A stretch of DNA of 64,000 nt from the NCBI GenBank assembly GCA_943787225.1, contig CALSLP010000001.1:682001-746000 (forward strand). The letters run 5' to 3'. This DNA is from an uncultured Alphaproteobacteria bacterium (GTDB taxonomy: Bacteria; Pseudomonadota; Alphaproteobacteria; MPNO01; UBA2964). Both the position numbers and the translations under genes were made by a program. Positions 7,509 through 17,229 of this stretch are shown piece by piece. Numbering within the stretch: the stretch's first letter is position 1; the number at the start of each line of letters is the position of its first letter. Below the pieces are notes generated by a model. The model saw nothing but the letters and a program-made list of their open reading frames with translations, ran no database searches and was not told the origin of the DNA.

Positions 7509-10500
7509 ATGCACCTCCTCGTCACCCAACCCGGGCAGATCTCAGACGGCGACGACGCCGTCGATCTAGATCAATCGGCTGGTGACATCGTGATTTTATC
7601 GTCTGCCGCCAGCGACCTCGCGATTGTCAGTGCCGCACGGGCACGACTCGCGGCGTTTCCATTTTCGGTACGGCTCGCCAATCTGATGCAGCTCAACCAC
7701 AACATGTCGGTCGATCTTTATCTTGAAAAGACCATCGCCCAGGCGAAGCTGGTTATCGTGCGTCTCCTGGGGGGTGCCGGTTACTGGCCATACGGCATGG
7801 AGCAACTCCAAGCGCTTTGCCAGCGGGAAAACATCATGCTCATTGCCGTGCCGGGTGACGATCGGCCCGATGCAGAGCTCATAGAGTACTCGACGACCCC
7901 GATGCAGGACAGCCATCGGGTCTGGCAATATTTTACGCATGGTGGATCGAACAATGCGGAGAACCTCTTACAGTTCGCAGCAACCCTGCTCGGCCGTGAC
8001 AATGACTGGCAAGAACCTGCGCCGATAGCCCGGGCGGGACATTACTGGCCGGGCGACGAACAGCCCAATCTCGATACAGTGTCACGACACTGGCACCCGG
8101 ATGGCACAACAGTGCCAATCGTCTTTTACAAGGCACTGGTTCAAGCGGACGATCTCGCGCCAATCGACGCCCTATGCAACGCCCTCACCGAACAGGGCCT
8201 CAACCCTTTGCCGATATATGTCAGCAGCCTGAAGGACGAGTTCTCCGCAGCCTTCGTCGAACAAAGCCTCGCCGAAACCAATCCGGGAATCATCATCAAC
8301 TGCACTGGCTTTGCGGTATCAACACCCGGCAAGGAAATGACATACACCCCCTTTGCCGCCGCTGATTGCCCGGTGCTACAGGCCGTCTTGTCAGGAGGCA
8401 ATAAAGAGAATTGGGAAGACAGTGCCCGAGGTTTAAGCCCCCGCGACCTCGCAATGAATGTCGCGCTGCCGGAGGTAGATGGCAGGCTGATCACCCGCGC
8501 GATTTCCTTTAAAAACGGTGCCGAATTCGACCCCGAGACCGAAGTCGCCATCGTTAAGCATGACCCCGTTTCAAATCGCATAAACTTCGTCGCCGAAACC
8601 GCGCGCCGCTGGATCGATTTAACAAAAACACCAAAGCATAATCGTAAGATCGCGGTCATTCTCGCCAACTACCCCAACAAGGATGGTCGCCTTGGCAATG
8701 GCGTTGGCCTCGACACGCCCGCCGGGGTGGTCGCAACACTCCATCGCCTCACCAATGAAGGATACGCGTTGGGAAACAACGTTCCAGCGACATCAGGTCA
8801 GTTGATGGAAATGTTGTTAGCGGGGCCAACCAATGCCGCGGGTATACGCCACGGCGGACAATCTATACCGGTCAATACCTACAAAACTTACTTCGCAACA
8901 TTACCGGCTGCCATCCAAGCCGAACTGACGGAACGGTGGGGGCCCGTCGAAAACGACCCGTTTATTGAATACGATCATTTTGTCCTACCGATACATTTAT
9001 TCGGCAATGTCGTTATCGGCGTCCAACCCGCGCGCGGGTACAACATCGACCCGGTCGCCAGCTATCACGATCCGGACCTCGTGCCACCGCATGGCTATCT
9101 GGCCTTTTATCTTTGGCTGCGGGAGGAATTCGGCACGCATGCCATCATTCACTTCGGCAAGCACGGCAATCTCGAATGGCTCCCCGGCAAGGCTTTAGCC
9201 CTGTCGGAGACTTGTTATCCTGAAATCGCCTTTGGCGCACTGCCCCATCTCTACCCCTTTATCGTCAATGACCCGGGGGAAGGCACGCAAGCAAAACGGC
9301 GGGCGCAGGCCGTGATCATTGATCACCTGACACCCCCCCTGACGCGGGCGGAAAGCTATGGCCCGCTAAAGGATCTCGAACAGCTGGTCGATGAATATTA
9401 TCAGGCGTCAGGCATGGACCCCCGGCGGCTGGCGCCGCTGTCTCGTGAAATATTGTCTTTGAGTGCGACCATCGGGCTCGACCGCGATGTCGGGATTATC
9501 AAGTCAGACGACGATACCGAGGCGCTGGGCAAGATCGATAATTATCTTTGCGAGCTCAAAGAGCTTCAGATACGCGATGGGCTGCACATCTTCGGAAAAG
9601 CCCCAGCCGGTATTCAGGCCCGCGATCTGTTGATTGCCCTGACCCGAATGCCGCGCGATGACGGAACGGGCCAGAACGCCTCGCTTATTCGCGCGCTCGC
9701 GACCGATTTCGAGCTAACAGGGTTTGATCCACTCGATTGCAATCTCGGTGATCCCTGGCCCGGCGCAAAGCCCGATGCCCTTCAGGATATTGACGCCGTA
9801 TCATGGCGGACCAATGGCGATACCGTCGAACGGCTGGAACTTTTAGCAGCGGCTCTTGTCGATGGACAACTGAAAGCTGATCCCGCCTGGTCACTTACCA
9901 GAGCCGTCCTCGATTTTATTGAACAAACACTGCGCCCAATGATTGAGAATTGCGGTGACGCCGAACTCGACGGTCTATTGCGCGGGCTCAATGGCCAATT
10001 CGTCCCGCCCGGCGCCAGCGGCGCACCAACGCGTGGCCGTCTTGATGTCTTGCCCACCGGGCGCAATTTTTATTCCGTTGATTGCCGCGCCGTGCCAAGT
10101 CCTGCCGCCTGGAAACTTGGCTGGAAGTCAGCCACATTGTTAATAGAACGGCATTTTCAGGATAATGGCGCCTACCCAAAACGGATCGCGCTCAGTGCCT
10201 GGGGGACCGCCAATATGCGGACCGGCGGCGATGATATTGCTCAAGCGCTCGCCTTAATGGGGGTTCAACCTGTCTGGGACAAACAAGCCAATCGTGTCAC
10301 GGGATTTGAAATTATGCCGGCCACGGTGCTTGGTCGCCCACGGGTCGATGTTGTGTTCCGAGTCTCCGGTTTCTTCCGTGACGCGTTTCCGTTTCAGCTC
10401 GATCTGATCGATTCCGCCGCCCGTGCCGTCGCAGCGCTCGACGAAGACGCTTCGGTCAATCCATTAGCGGCTCAGACCCGTAAGGATAAACAGACGCTGG

Positions 10501-11249
10501 AGGATGCCGGTTACACCTCGACCGAAGCTACAAAACGCGCAGGCTATCGCGTCTTTGGTTCTAAACCGGGTGCCTATGGCGCTGGGCTGCAGGCCCTGAT
10601 CGACGAACGCTGTTGGGAGACCGATGAAGACCTGGCAAATGCCTATCTTGCCTGGGGCGGCTATGCCTATGGTAATGGCAGCGAGGGTGAGGCCGAACAG
10701 GCACTGTTCGCCGCTCGGCTGAAGAATGTCGAGGTGATCATTCATAATCAGGATAATCGCGAGCACGACCTGCTTGATAGCGACGATTACTATCAATTCG
10801 AAGGCGGTATTGCAGCGGCGGTGCGGCATCTATCAGGCGGCCAGCCGGTGATTTATCACAATGATCACAGCCGCCCAGAAACCCCCAGAATAGGCACGCT
10901 GCAGGAAGAGATATCCCGCATTGTGCGCGCCCGCGCCGCCAATCCAAAGTGGATCGCTGGCGTTATGCGCCACGGCTACAAAGGGGCATTCGAGATCGCA
11001 GCGACGGTCGATTACCTGTTTGCCTTTGCCGCGACCGCGAGAGTCGTCGAAGATCACCATTTTGATCAGCTCTTCGATGCCTATCTCGGCGATGACGAGG
11101 TCCGTGATTTTATGCAGCGCCATAACACTCCCGCCCTTGGCGAGATTACCGAACGCTTTCAGGAGGCCATCGACCGCGATTTATGGCATCCACGATCAAA
11201 CACCGCACAGCATATCCTTCAGCAACTGGCAGGAGAGACAAGCTCATGA
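7509..11249 (+). CDS. cobN: Cobaltochelatase subunit CobN
   Basis: CobN is the large porphyrinoid-binding subunit of the ATP-dependent cobaltochelatase, which inserts Co(II) into hydrogenobyrinic acid a,c-diamide. At 1246 residues it has the full family length. Signatures include HFGKHGNLEWLPGK around residue 550, the preceding GVQPARGYNIDPVASYHDPD, and the C-terminal region with NREHDLLDSDDYYQFEGG. The AAA+ partners CobS and CobT (chelatase type) are not in this window and must be elsewhere if the enzyme is active. It lies 9 bases after cobW, and its stop overlaps the cobO start (ATGA). Confidence 0.97.
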   Translation: MHLLVTQPGQISDGDDAVDLDQSAGDIVILSSAASDLAIVSAARARLAAFPFSVRLANLMQLNHNMSVDLYLEKTIAQAKLVIVRLLGGAGYWPYGMEQLQALCQRENIMLIAVPGDDRPDAELIEYSTTPMQDSHRVWQYFTHGGSNNAENLLQFAATLLGRDNDWQEPAPIARAGHYWPGDEQPNLDTVSRHWHPDGTTVPIVFYKALVQADDLAPIDALCNALTEQGLNPLPIYVSSLKDEFSAAFVEQSLAETNPGIIINCTGFAVSTPGKEMTYTPFAAADCPVLQAVLSGGNKENWEDSARGLSPRDLAMNVALPEVDGRLITRAISFKNGAEFDPETEVAIVKHDPVSNRINFVAETARRWIDLTKTPKHNRKIAVILANYPNKDGRLGNGVGLDTPAGVVATLHRLTNEGYALGNNVPATSGQLMEMLLAGPTNAAGIRHGGQSIPVNTYKTYFATLPAAIQAELTERWGPVENDPFIEYDHFVLPIHLFGNVVIGVQPARGYNIDPVASYHDPDLVPPHGYLAFYLWLREEFGTHAIIHFGKHGNLEWLPGKALALSETCYPEIAFGALPHLYPFIVNDPGEGTQAKRRAQAVIIDHLTPPLTRAESYGPLKDLEQLVDEYYQASGMDPRRLAPLSREILSLSATIGLDRDVGIIKSDDDTEALGKIDNYLCELKELQIRDGLHIFGKAPAGIQARDLLIALTRMPRDDGTGQNASLIRALATDFELTGFDPLDCNLGDPWPGAKPDALQDIDAVSWRTNGDTVERLELLAAALVDGQLKADPAWSLTRAVLDFIEQTLRPMIENCGDAELDGLLRGLNGQFVPPGASGAPTRGRLDVLPTGRNFYSVDCRAVPSPAAWKLGWKSATLLIERHFQDNGAYPKRIALSAWGTANMRTGGDDIAQALALMGVQPVWDKQANRVTGFEIMPATVLGRPRVDVVFRVSGFFRDAFPFQLDLIDSAARAVAALDEDASVNPLAAQTRKDKQTLEDAGYTSTEATKRAGYRVFGSKPGAYGAGLQALIDERCWETDEDLANAYLAWGGYAYGNGSEGEAEQALFAARLKNVEVIIHNQDNREHDLLDSDDYYQFEGGIAAAVRHLSGGQPVIYHNDHSRPETPRIGTLQEEISRIVRARAANPKWIAGVMRHGYKGAFEIAATVDYLFAFAATARVVEDHHFDQLFDAYLGDDEVRDFMQRHNTPALGEITERFQEAIDRDLWHPRSNTAQHILQQLAGETSS

Positions 11250-11878
11250 CAGATCAAACGCCCGACCAGAACGAAGACGCAGAGGCGCATAGCCGCGCCA
11301 ATGAAAAACGTCGCAAACACAAAGAGGCCAAGGACCGTATTCTGGCCAAGAAAACAAAAACCGGCGGTCTCCTGATCGTCCATACCGGTAAGGGCAAGGG
11401 CAAAACCACCGCCGCGATGGGTATGGTCATGCGCTGTATCGGCCATGGCATGAAAGTCGGCATCGTGCAGTTCGTCAAAGGCGCCTGGGAAACCGGGGAA
11501 CGCGACGTGCTCGACACATTTCCTGACCAGGTCGATATCGCCGTGATGGGGGAAGGCTTTACCTGGGAGACCCAGGATCGCAGCCGCGATATTGCCGCGG
11601 CCAACAAAGCCTGGGAACGCAGCAAAGAGATGATTGCGAGCGGTGAGTACGGCTTTGTCCTGCTCGATGAGATCAATATCGTCCTGCGCTACGACTATAT
11701 CGACATCGACGAAGTGGTTGAGTTTCTGAGTAACAAACCATCCTCAGTGCATGTCGCCTGTACGGGCCGCAATGCTAAACCGGCGCTGATCGACGCCGCC
11801 GATTTAGTCACCGAGATGACCGAGATCAAACATCATTTCCGGGCCAATTTTAAAGCACAAAGTGGGATCGAATTCTGA
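11246..11878 (+). CDS. cobO: Cob(I)yrinic acid a,c-diamide adenosyltransferase
   Basis: CobO (CobA/BtuR type) attaches the 5'-deoxyadenosyl group of ATP to Co(I) corrinoids. The protein has 210 residues. The P-loop is HTGKGKGKTTAAMG, followed by VGIVQFVKG, the Walker B-like FVLLDEINIVLRYDYID and CTGRNAKP. Its C-terminus ends with the usual EMTEIKHHF segment. The ATG at 11246 overlaps the cobN stop, and I prefer it to an upstream in-frame start that would lie within cobN. The first 40 residues are charged and lysine-rich, as in homologues. Confidence 0.96.
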   Translation: MTDQTPDQNEDAEAHSRANEKRRKHKEAKDRILAKKTKTGGLLIVHTGKGKGKTTAAMGMVMRCIGHGMKVGIVQFVKGAWETGERDVLDTFPDQVDIAVMGEGFTWETQDRSRDIAAANKAWERSKEMIASGEYGFVLLDEINIVLRYDYIDIDEVVEFLSNKPSSVHVACTGRNAKPALIDAADLVTEMTEIKHHFRANFKAQSGIEF

Positions 11879-11898
11879 ATACTCCCGCACAGGCCCTG

Positions 11899-13350
11899 AT
11901 GTTCCAAGGCACCGGCTCAGATGTTGGTAAATCTGTGCTGGTCGCCGGGCTATGCCGTGCTCTTAAACGGCGAGGTAAATCAGTCCTGCCCTTCAAGCCG
12001 CAGAATATGTCCAATAATGCGGCGATTGCCGAAGACGGCACCGAGATTGGCCGTGCGCAAGCGCTACAGGCACGCGCCTGCGGTGTAAAACCGCAGACCG
12101 ACATGAACCCGGTGCTCCTGAAACCACAATCCGATATCGGGGCGCAGCTGATCGTCAATGGCGAGGTCAAAGGCAATTACAACGCCCGTGATTACCAGGC
12201 GTTGAAGCCGAACTTACTGCCAGAGGTCATTGCCGCTTTCAATCGCCTTCGGGCAGAGGCGGACATTGTCCTGGTCGAGGGGGCTGGCAGCGCATCCGAG
12301 GTCAATCTGCGTGATGGCGATATCGCCAATATGGGATTCGCCACAGCGACGCAGACACCGGTTATCCTGATCGGCGACATAGATCGTGGCGGCGTTATTG
12401 CCAGCATCACCGGTACCCATGCCTTACTTCCTGAGGATGAGAAGAAACTTTTAAAAGGCTATCTCATCAACAAGTTTCGCGGCGATGTCAGCCTGTTCGA
12501 TAACGCCCTCGATATTCTCAAGAACCGTACTGGCCTCGAATGCTTTGGCATCGTGCCGTACTTATCTGAAGCAATGGCCCTTCCCGCCGAGGACAGCGTT
12601 GCCCTGGAAAGGGCACAAGAACCAACATCGGACGGAAACATTCAAATCGCCGTGCCACAACTTTTGCATATTGCTAATTTTGACGACCTCGATCCGCTGA
12701 TTGCCGAACCTGATGTCACCGTCATGATGATCCCGCCCGGATCGCCACTTCCCGGCGATGCCGATCTAATTATTTTGCCCGGCACAAAGGCAACCATTCC
12801 GGCGCTTAATCATTTTCGCGCGCAAGGCTGGGATATCGATCTCGCCGCGCATATTCGACGCGGTGGCAATGTCATGGGTATCTGTGGCGGTTATCAAATT
12901 CTGGGCAATTCAATAGATGACCTCAAAGGAACAGAAGGCCCTTCGGGCAAAGTGACAGCATTAGGTCATCTTGATATCGAAACCACTATTGCTGGCCGCA
13001 AAACACTGACTGAGGTGAGCGGCGTAAGCTGTAACGGTCTCGGCAACGTCACTGGCTTCGAGATGCATATGGGACAGACGACGGGCACCGACACAGCGAA
13101 GCCATTTCTCGATCTTGGTGGTCGCCCGGATGGCGCGATCAATGCCGGTGGCACGGTCATTGGTTGTTATATTCACGGGCTCTTTGCAGAAGATGACTTC
13201 CGTCATGCTTTCTTGAATCAACTTCAAGCCCGAGAGCGCGGAATAGAGAATTTTCAAAACACGGTCGAACGCGCACTGGATGCGATCGCGGAGCAGTTGG
13301 AAGACGCTCTGGATATCGACGGGCTGTTAAAGCTGGCGGCTAACCAATGA
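11899..13350 (+). CDS. cobQ: Cobyric acid synthase
   Basis: CobQ amidates the b, d, e and g side chains of adenosylcobyrinic acid diamide with glutamine and ATP. The N-terminal ATPase part has FQGTGSDVGKSVLVAGLCRAL and PFKPQNMSNNA. The C-terminal class I glutamine amidotransferase domain has its nucleophile in GICGGYQILG. The first ATG (11899) starts at MFQGTG, several residues shorter than homologues, which usually carry a few residues ending in AL before this motif. The in-frame codons upstream (CTG 11875 onward, LNTPAQAL) supply exactly such residues, so a non-ATG start is possible. The gene's last 11 bases overlap the convergent cbiB. Confidence 0.95.
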   Translation: MFQGTGSDVGKSVLVAGLCRALKRRGKSVLPFKPQNMSNNAAIAEDGTEIGRAQALQARACGVKPQTDMNPVLLKPQSDIGAQLIVNGEVKGNYNARDYQALKPNLLPEVIAAFNRLRAEADIVLVEGAGSASEVNLRDGDIANMGFATATQTPVILIGDIDRGGVIASITGTHALLPEDEKKLLKGYLINKFRGDVSLFDNALDILKNRTGLECFGIVPYLSEAMALPAEDSVALERAQEPTSDGNIQIAVPQLLHIANFDDLDPLIAEPDVTVMMIPPGSPLPGDADLIILPGTKATIPALNHFRAQGWDIDLAAHIRRGGNVMGICGGYQILGNSIDDLKGTEGPSGKVTALGHLDIETTIAGRKTLTEVSGVSCNGLGNVTGFEMHMGQTTGTDTAKPFLDLGGRPDGAINAGGTVIGCYIHGLFAEDDFRHAFLNQLQARERGIENFQNTVERALDAIAEQLEDALDIDGLLKLAANQ

Positions 13351-14326
13351 AAAACAGCAGCCCAGCCGCACCCACCACCAGCCCAAATAAAATGGCGCAC
13401 GCCTTTACGAAAACCCGAAGCGCCCGGTCAATATCCTCACACGCTGCTGGAGCTAGATCAGCACCAAGCCAGAGTTCGTCGACATGTTCTCCATCATATA
13501 GACGCGGACCGGACAGACGGATACCTAGCGCGCCTGCCATCGCTGCCTCAGGATACCCGGCATTAACCGACCGGTGGTTTCGCGCATCTGCTTTCATCAC
13601 GCACAGACAGCTCCCAAAGCGAGTCTTTGATCCAATGAGAGCCGCCCCGGCAATGATTATGCCCGAGAGCCGCGCCGGTATAAAATTGGCAATATCATCA
13701 GCACGCGCCGAGACACTGCCAAAATGAAGATATTTCTCTGTCCGGTGCCCGATCATACTGTCAGCCGTGTTGAGGGCCTTATAGGCCAGCATGCCGGGCA
13801 GCCCGAAAATCACCCCCCAAAACACCGGTGCGACCACACCGTCAGAAAAGTTCTCAGCAAGCGATTCTATCGCGCCAGAGGAAATGCCTTCTTCTTCCAG
13901 CGTCGTTGTATCGCGACCAACAATCATGGAAACCGCCTGACGAGCCCCTTCCAGCCCATCGGACGAGAAAGCCGCTGCGACGGCACGCACATGAAGATAA
14001 AGGCTGCGCTGTGCAATCAGGACCGACATCAGCAGGCCTTCAACAATCCAGCCGTAAATCCATTGTTGCAAAACCACGTGCAGCGCCATACCGATGGCCC
14101 CGCTGATGCCAACGACGATAAACGCCGTGAGGGCGCCCAATTGAATACGCCTCACAGGCGTCCGTTCGGGACGGTTCCAGAGACGATCAAGAAACCCGAT
14201 CAACCGCCCTATCAACGCCACCGGATGTGGCACATGACGATAAAACCTCTCGGGATCGCCGATCAGCGCATCGGCCAGCAAGGCGATGGCCATAATTAAG
14301 AGGAAAAGCGATGGTGAGGGGATCAT
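13340..14326 (-). CDS. cbiB: Adenosylcobinamide-phosphate synthase
   Basis: CbiB (CobD in Pseudomonas denitrificans naming) attaches the aminopropanol or aminopropanol-phosphate linker to cobyric acid in the inner membrane. The 328-residue product has several membrane segments. Diagnostic parts are ALIGDPERFYRHVPHPVALIG near the N-terminus, IVGRDTTTLEEEGISSGAIESLAENFSDGVVAP and YKALNTADSMIGHRTEKY. I start at ATG 14326 (MIPSPSLFLL). Longer in-frame options would add an unrelated N-terminus and run under the start of cbiX. It is transcribed divergently from cbiX and its end overlaps the end of cobQ. Confidence 0.94.
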   Translation of the reverse strand: MIPSPSLFLLIMAIALLADALIGDPERFYRHVPHPVALIGRLIGFLDRLWNRPERTPVRRIQLGALTAFIVVGISGAIGMALHVVLQQWIYGWIVEGLLMSVLIAQRSLYLHVRAVAAAFSSDGLEGARQAVSMIVGRDTTTLEEEGISSGAIESLAENFSDGVVAPVFWGVIFGLPGMLAYKALNTADSMIGHRTEKYLHFGSVSARADDIANFIPARLSGIIIAGAALIGSKTRFGSCLCVMKADARNHRSVNAGYPEAAMAGALGIRLSGPRLYDGEHVDELWLGADLAPAACEDIDRALRVFVKACAILFGLVVGAAGLLFFIG

Positions 14327-14381
14327 ATATGACCAGGAATGATGATAGATTGATGAAAACAAGTGTAGCGGGCCAGGCGTA

Positions 14382-15371
14382 ATGGGAAAGACCGGAATTT
14401 TACTTTGTGGACATGGCAGCCGGAGCACGGGTGCGGTTGCTGAATTTGAAGGGCTCGCAAAAGCCCTGACCGAGAGATTCCCGGATAATCCGGTCGCCTA
14501 CGGTTTTCTTGAATTCGCAACGCCGATTATCCAGGACGGCCTCGCTTCGCTCATGGACCAAGGTGTGACCAAAGTGTTGGCCGTGCCGGGTATGCTGTTT
14601 GCCGCGGGACATGTAAAGAACGACGTGGTGTCAGTCCTCAATGACTATGCAGCCGCCAAGGACAGCATTGAAATTGGCTTTGGCCGCGATCTTGGCATCG
14701 ATCCCAAAATGCTGGCGGCAGCCCGCGACCGGATCGAGCAGGCGGAGCAAGATGCCGCCAGCGAAATAGCGCGCGAAGACACTTTATTAATGGTCATCGG
14801 ACGCGGCACGTCGGACCCGGACGCAAACGGCAATATCGCCAAGATCGCGCGTATGCTGGGCGAAGGGATGGGCTATGGCTGGACCGAAGTTGCCTATTCC
14901 GGCGTCACCTATCCATTGGTAGCGCCGGGCCTGGAACACGCGATAAAGCTCGGCTACAAGCGCATTGTCGTGTTTCCGTATTTCCTGTTTACCGGCATTC
15001 TGATTCAACGAATTTATGACATTACGGATCAGATCGCAGCGCTGAATCCTGACATAGAGTTTGTTAAGGCCGGCTATCTCAATGCCCATCCTTCTGTCGT
15101 CGACACATTCGTCGATCGCGTTCAGGGGATCGAAGGCGGCGACAATAATATGAACTGTCTGACCTGTATCTATCGTGAACAGGTCGTTGGTTTCGAAGCC
15201 GCCGTTGGTCGGCCGCAACAAGGCCATCACTATCATGTACAGGGCGGCGGCACTGGTGCTGCAGAGCCTCATCATCACGGGCACGACCATGAAGACGGCC
15301 ACACGCATCCACCACACCCGCATGCCGATCACCCGCACGGGCCCGGCAAGCGCGACCCGAACGCGGCATAA
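14382..15371 (+). CDS. cbiX: Long-type CbiX sirohydrochlorin cobaltochelatase with metal-binding tail
   Basis: CbiX is a class II chelatase that inserts Co(II) into sirohydrochlorin. The first chelatase half has LLCGHGSRSTG (H11). The second half has the degenerate counterpart VIGRGTSDPDANG. It belongs to the long CbiX type: MNCLTC at 257-262 matches the MxCxxC iron-sulphur motif described for Bacillus megaterium CbiX-L. The C-terminus is very rich in histidine, with HHYH and then PHHHGHDHEDGHTHPPHPH. Such a tail may store or hand over metal. Finding it beside cobN is notable, since CobN performs late cobalt insertion. It heads the operon cbiX-cobH-cobL-cobI-cobJ-cobM. Confidence 0.9.
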   Translation: MGKTGILLCGHGSRSTGAVAEFEGLAKALTERFPDNPVAYGFLEFATPIIQDGLASLMDQGVTKVLAVPGMLFAAGHVKNDVVSVLNDYAAAKDSIEIGFGRDLGIDPKMLAAARDRIEQAEQDAASEIAREDTLLMVIGRGTSDPDANGNIAKIARMLGEGMGYGWTEVAYSGVTYPLVAPGLEHAIKLGYKRIVVFPYFLFTGILIQRIYDITDQIAALNPDIEFVKAGYLNAHPSVVDTFVDRVQGIEGGDNNMNCLTCIYREQVVGFEAAVGRPQQGHHYHVQGGGTGAAEPHHHGHDHEDGHTHPPHPHADHPHGPGKRDPNAA

Positions 15372-15388
15372 GATACGGAGCCGGACAG

Positions 15389-16018
15389 GTGGATTATCTT
15401 AAGGACCCGGACGCGATCTATAGCGCATCCTTTGCGGCAATTGCCGAGGCTGTCGATCTCGACACGGTCCCGCCGACGTTGCGCAAAATAGTTACGCGCC
15501 TGATCCATAGCTGCGGCATGCCGGAAATATTACCGAACCTGCACTGGTCAGGTGATCCGGTAACGCCCGCGCGAGGCGCTTTGGAAGACGGCAAACCAAT
15601 TTTGGTCGATGCGACGATGGTTGCCTCTGGTATTACCACGCGATTCTTGTCCAAGCAGAATGACGTCATTTGCACGCTCAACGCTCCCGAAACGCGTGAC
15701 ATCGCAAAACGGTTAAGCACCACGCGTTCGGCGGCAGCAGTTGATTTGTGGGAACCGCAACTTGACGGTGCAGTGGTCGCTATTGGCAATGCCCCCACGG
15801 CGCTCTTTCGGTTGCTAGAAATTCTGCAACAACCCGAGACACCACGCCCAACCGCCATTTTCGCATTTCCGGTAGGTTTTGTCGGTGCTGCAGAATCCAA
15901 AGAAGCGCTGATTGATGCCGATCTTGATATTCCCTACCTCACCCTCCGAGGTCGTCAAGGTGGGAGTGCCTTTGCCGCCGCCGCGATCAACGCTGTCGCA
16001 CTCGGAGACCAGCAATGA
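15389..16018 (+). CDS. cobH: Precorrin-8X methylmutase
   Basis: CobH (CbiC) moves the methyl group from C-11 to C-12 of precorrin-8X, giving hydrogenobyrinic acid. The 209 residues match the usual length. The catalytic histidine is in RLIHSCGMPEI. Further family signs are ILVDATMVASGI, GNAPTALFRLLEI and the end segment GRQGGSAFAAAAINAVA. The start is GTG (VDYLKDPDAIY), 17 bases after cbiX. The stop overlaps the cobL start (ATGA). Confidence 0.95.
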   Translation: MDYLKDPDAIYSASFAAIAEAVDLDTVPPTLRKIVTRLIHSCGMPEILPNLHWSGDPVTPARGALEDGKPILVDATMVASGITTRFLSKQNDVICTLNAPETRDIAKRLSTTRSAAAVDLWEPQLDGAVVAIGNAPTALFRLLEILQQPETPRPTAIFAFPVGFVGAAESKEALIDADLDIPYLTLRGRQGGSAFAAAAINAVALGDQQ

Positions 16019-17229
16019 GCAAGCAAGTACCCTGGCTCAGTATCATTGGCATCGGCGTCGGCGGGCTCGACAGCCTGTCGCCCGTTGCGAGATCGGCCCT
16101 TGATAGTGCAAAGGTCATCTTTGGCGGCAAGCGGCATCTCAAATTTCTCGGCGACGACTCTAGAGACCTTCATAACTGGTCATCACCCTTTGCGAAGTCT
16201 ATCGACCGCATTCTGTCCTTTCGCGGAAAGTCCGTCGCTATACTCGCGACCGGCGATCCGCTTTGGTATGGCGCCGGGTCGACGCTGCTAAAAGTCATTC
16301 CGCCAGAGGAAACGCGGGTGTACCCATCGTCTTCCGCCTATTCGCTGGCGGCGGCGCGGATGGGCTGGGCACTTGAAAACACCCTTTGCCTGACCGTGCA
16401 TGGCCGGAAACTTGAAAACATCATCCCCTCGATCACGCCAAACGCGCAGCTCTTTATCCTGTGTCACAACGGTGACACACCCGCCGATGTCGCGGGTCTA
16501 CTATCCGACCGGGGATTTGGCGACAGCGACATGACCGCCCTGTCGCATCTTGACGGCACGGATGAAGCGATCCACAAGAACACCGCCAGCAATTGGCAGG
16601 ATCATGATCTGCCGAACCTGACGATACTGGCGGTCCACTGCATTGCCGGGCCCGATGCAGTGATTATGCCAACGACGCCCGGACTTCCTGATGACGCGTT
16701 TGAGCATGACGGAAAGTTGACTAAGCGAGAGATACGCGCAGCGACCCTTGCCGCATTGTCGCCCTTGCCCGGTCAGCATTTATGGGATGTCGGTGCCGGA
16801 TGTGGCTCCATCGCCCTCGAATGGTGCCGGGCTGCATGCGACGCAACTGCCAGTGCCGTTGAGACTCACACCGACCGTTTAAACTCGATCCGCACCAACG
16901 CCATGGCGCTCGGCGTTCCGGATTTAGAGATCATCAATGGTCGCGCCCCGGAAGCCCTAAAACCCCTGGCCAAGCCAGATGCCATCTTTATTGGCGGAGG
17001 TCTATCAACCAACGACATCGTTGAGACCTGTTGGGAAGCTCTTTCCCGTCACGGGCGACTGGTGGCCAATGCGGTGACCATTGAAGGTGAAACACGCTTG
17101 GTACAAGCCCAGGCAAGCTACGGTGGCGAGTTGATCCGCTTTGCTATCTCGCGCGCCGAACCCGTCGGGTCCTTTCAAGGTTGGCACCCCATGATGCCGG
17201 TAACACAATGGCGGGTCATCAAGCCATGA
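16015..17229 (+). CDS. cobL: Precorrin-6Y C5,15-methyltransferase (decarboxylating), CbiE-CbiT fusion
   Basis: CobL methylates C-5 and C-15 of the corrin precursor and removes the acetate carboxyl at C-12. The N-terminal half is a CbiE tetrapyrrole methylase (SIIGIGVGGLDSL, then ATGDPLWYGAG). The C-terminal half, from about residue 230, is a CbiT Rossmann methyltransferase with LWDVGAGCGSIALEW and the IFIGGGLS segment. The 404 residues equal the usual fused length. Start and stop both overlap neighbouring genes by 4 bases, within a tightly coupled operon. Confidence 0.95.
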   Translation: MSKQVPWLSIIGIGVGGLDSLSPVARSALDSAKVIFGGKRHLKFLGDDSRDLHNWSSPFAKSIDRILSFRGKSVAILATGDPLWYGAGSTLLKVIPPEETRVYPSSSAYSLAAARMGWALENTLCLTVHGRKLENIIPSITPNAQLFILCHNGDTPADVAGLLSDRGFGDSDMTALSHLDGTDEAIHKNTASNWQDHDLPNLTILAVHCIAGPDAVIMPTTPGLPDDAFEHDGKLTKREIRAATLAALSPLPGQHLWDVGAGCGSIALEWCRAACDATASAVETHTDRLNSIRTNAMALGVPDLEIINGRAPEALKPLAKPDAIFIGGGLSTNDIVETCWEALSRHGRLVANAVTIEGETRLVQAQASYGGELIRFAISRAEPVGSFQGWHPMMPVTQWRVIKP

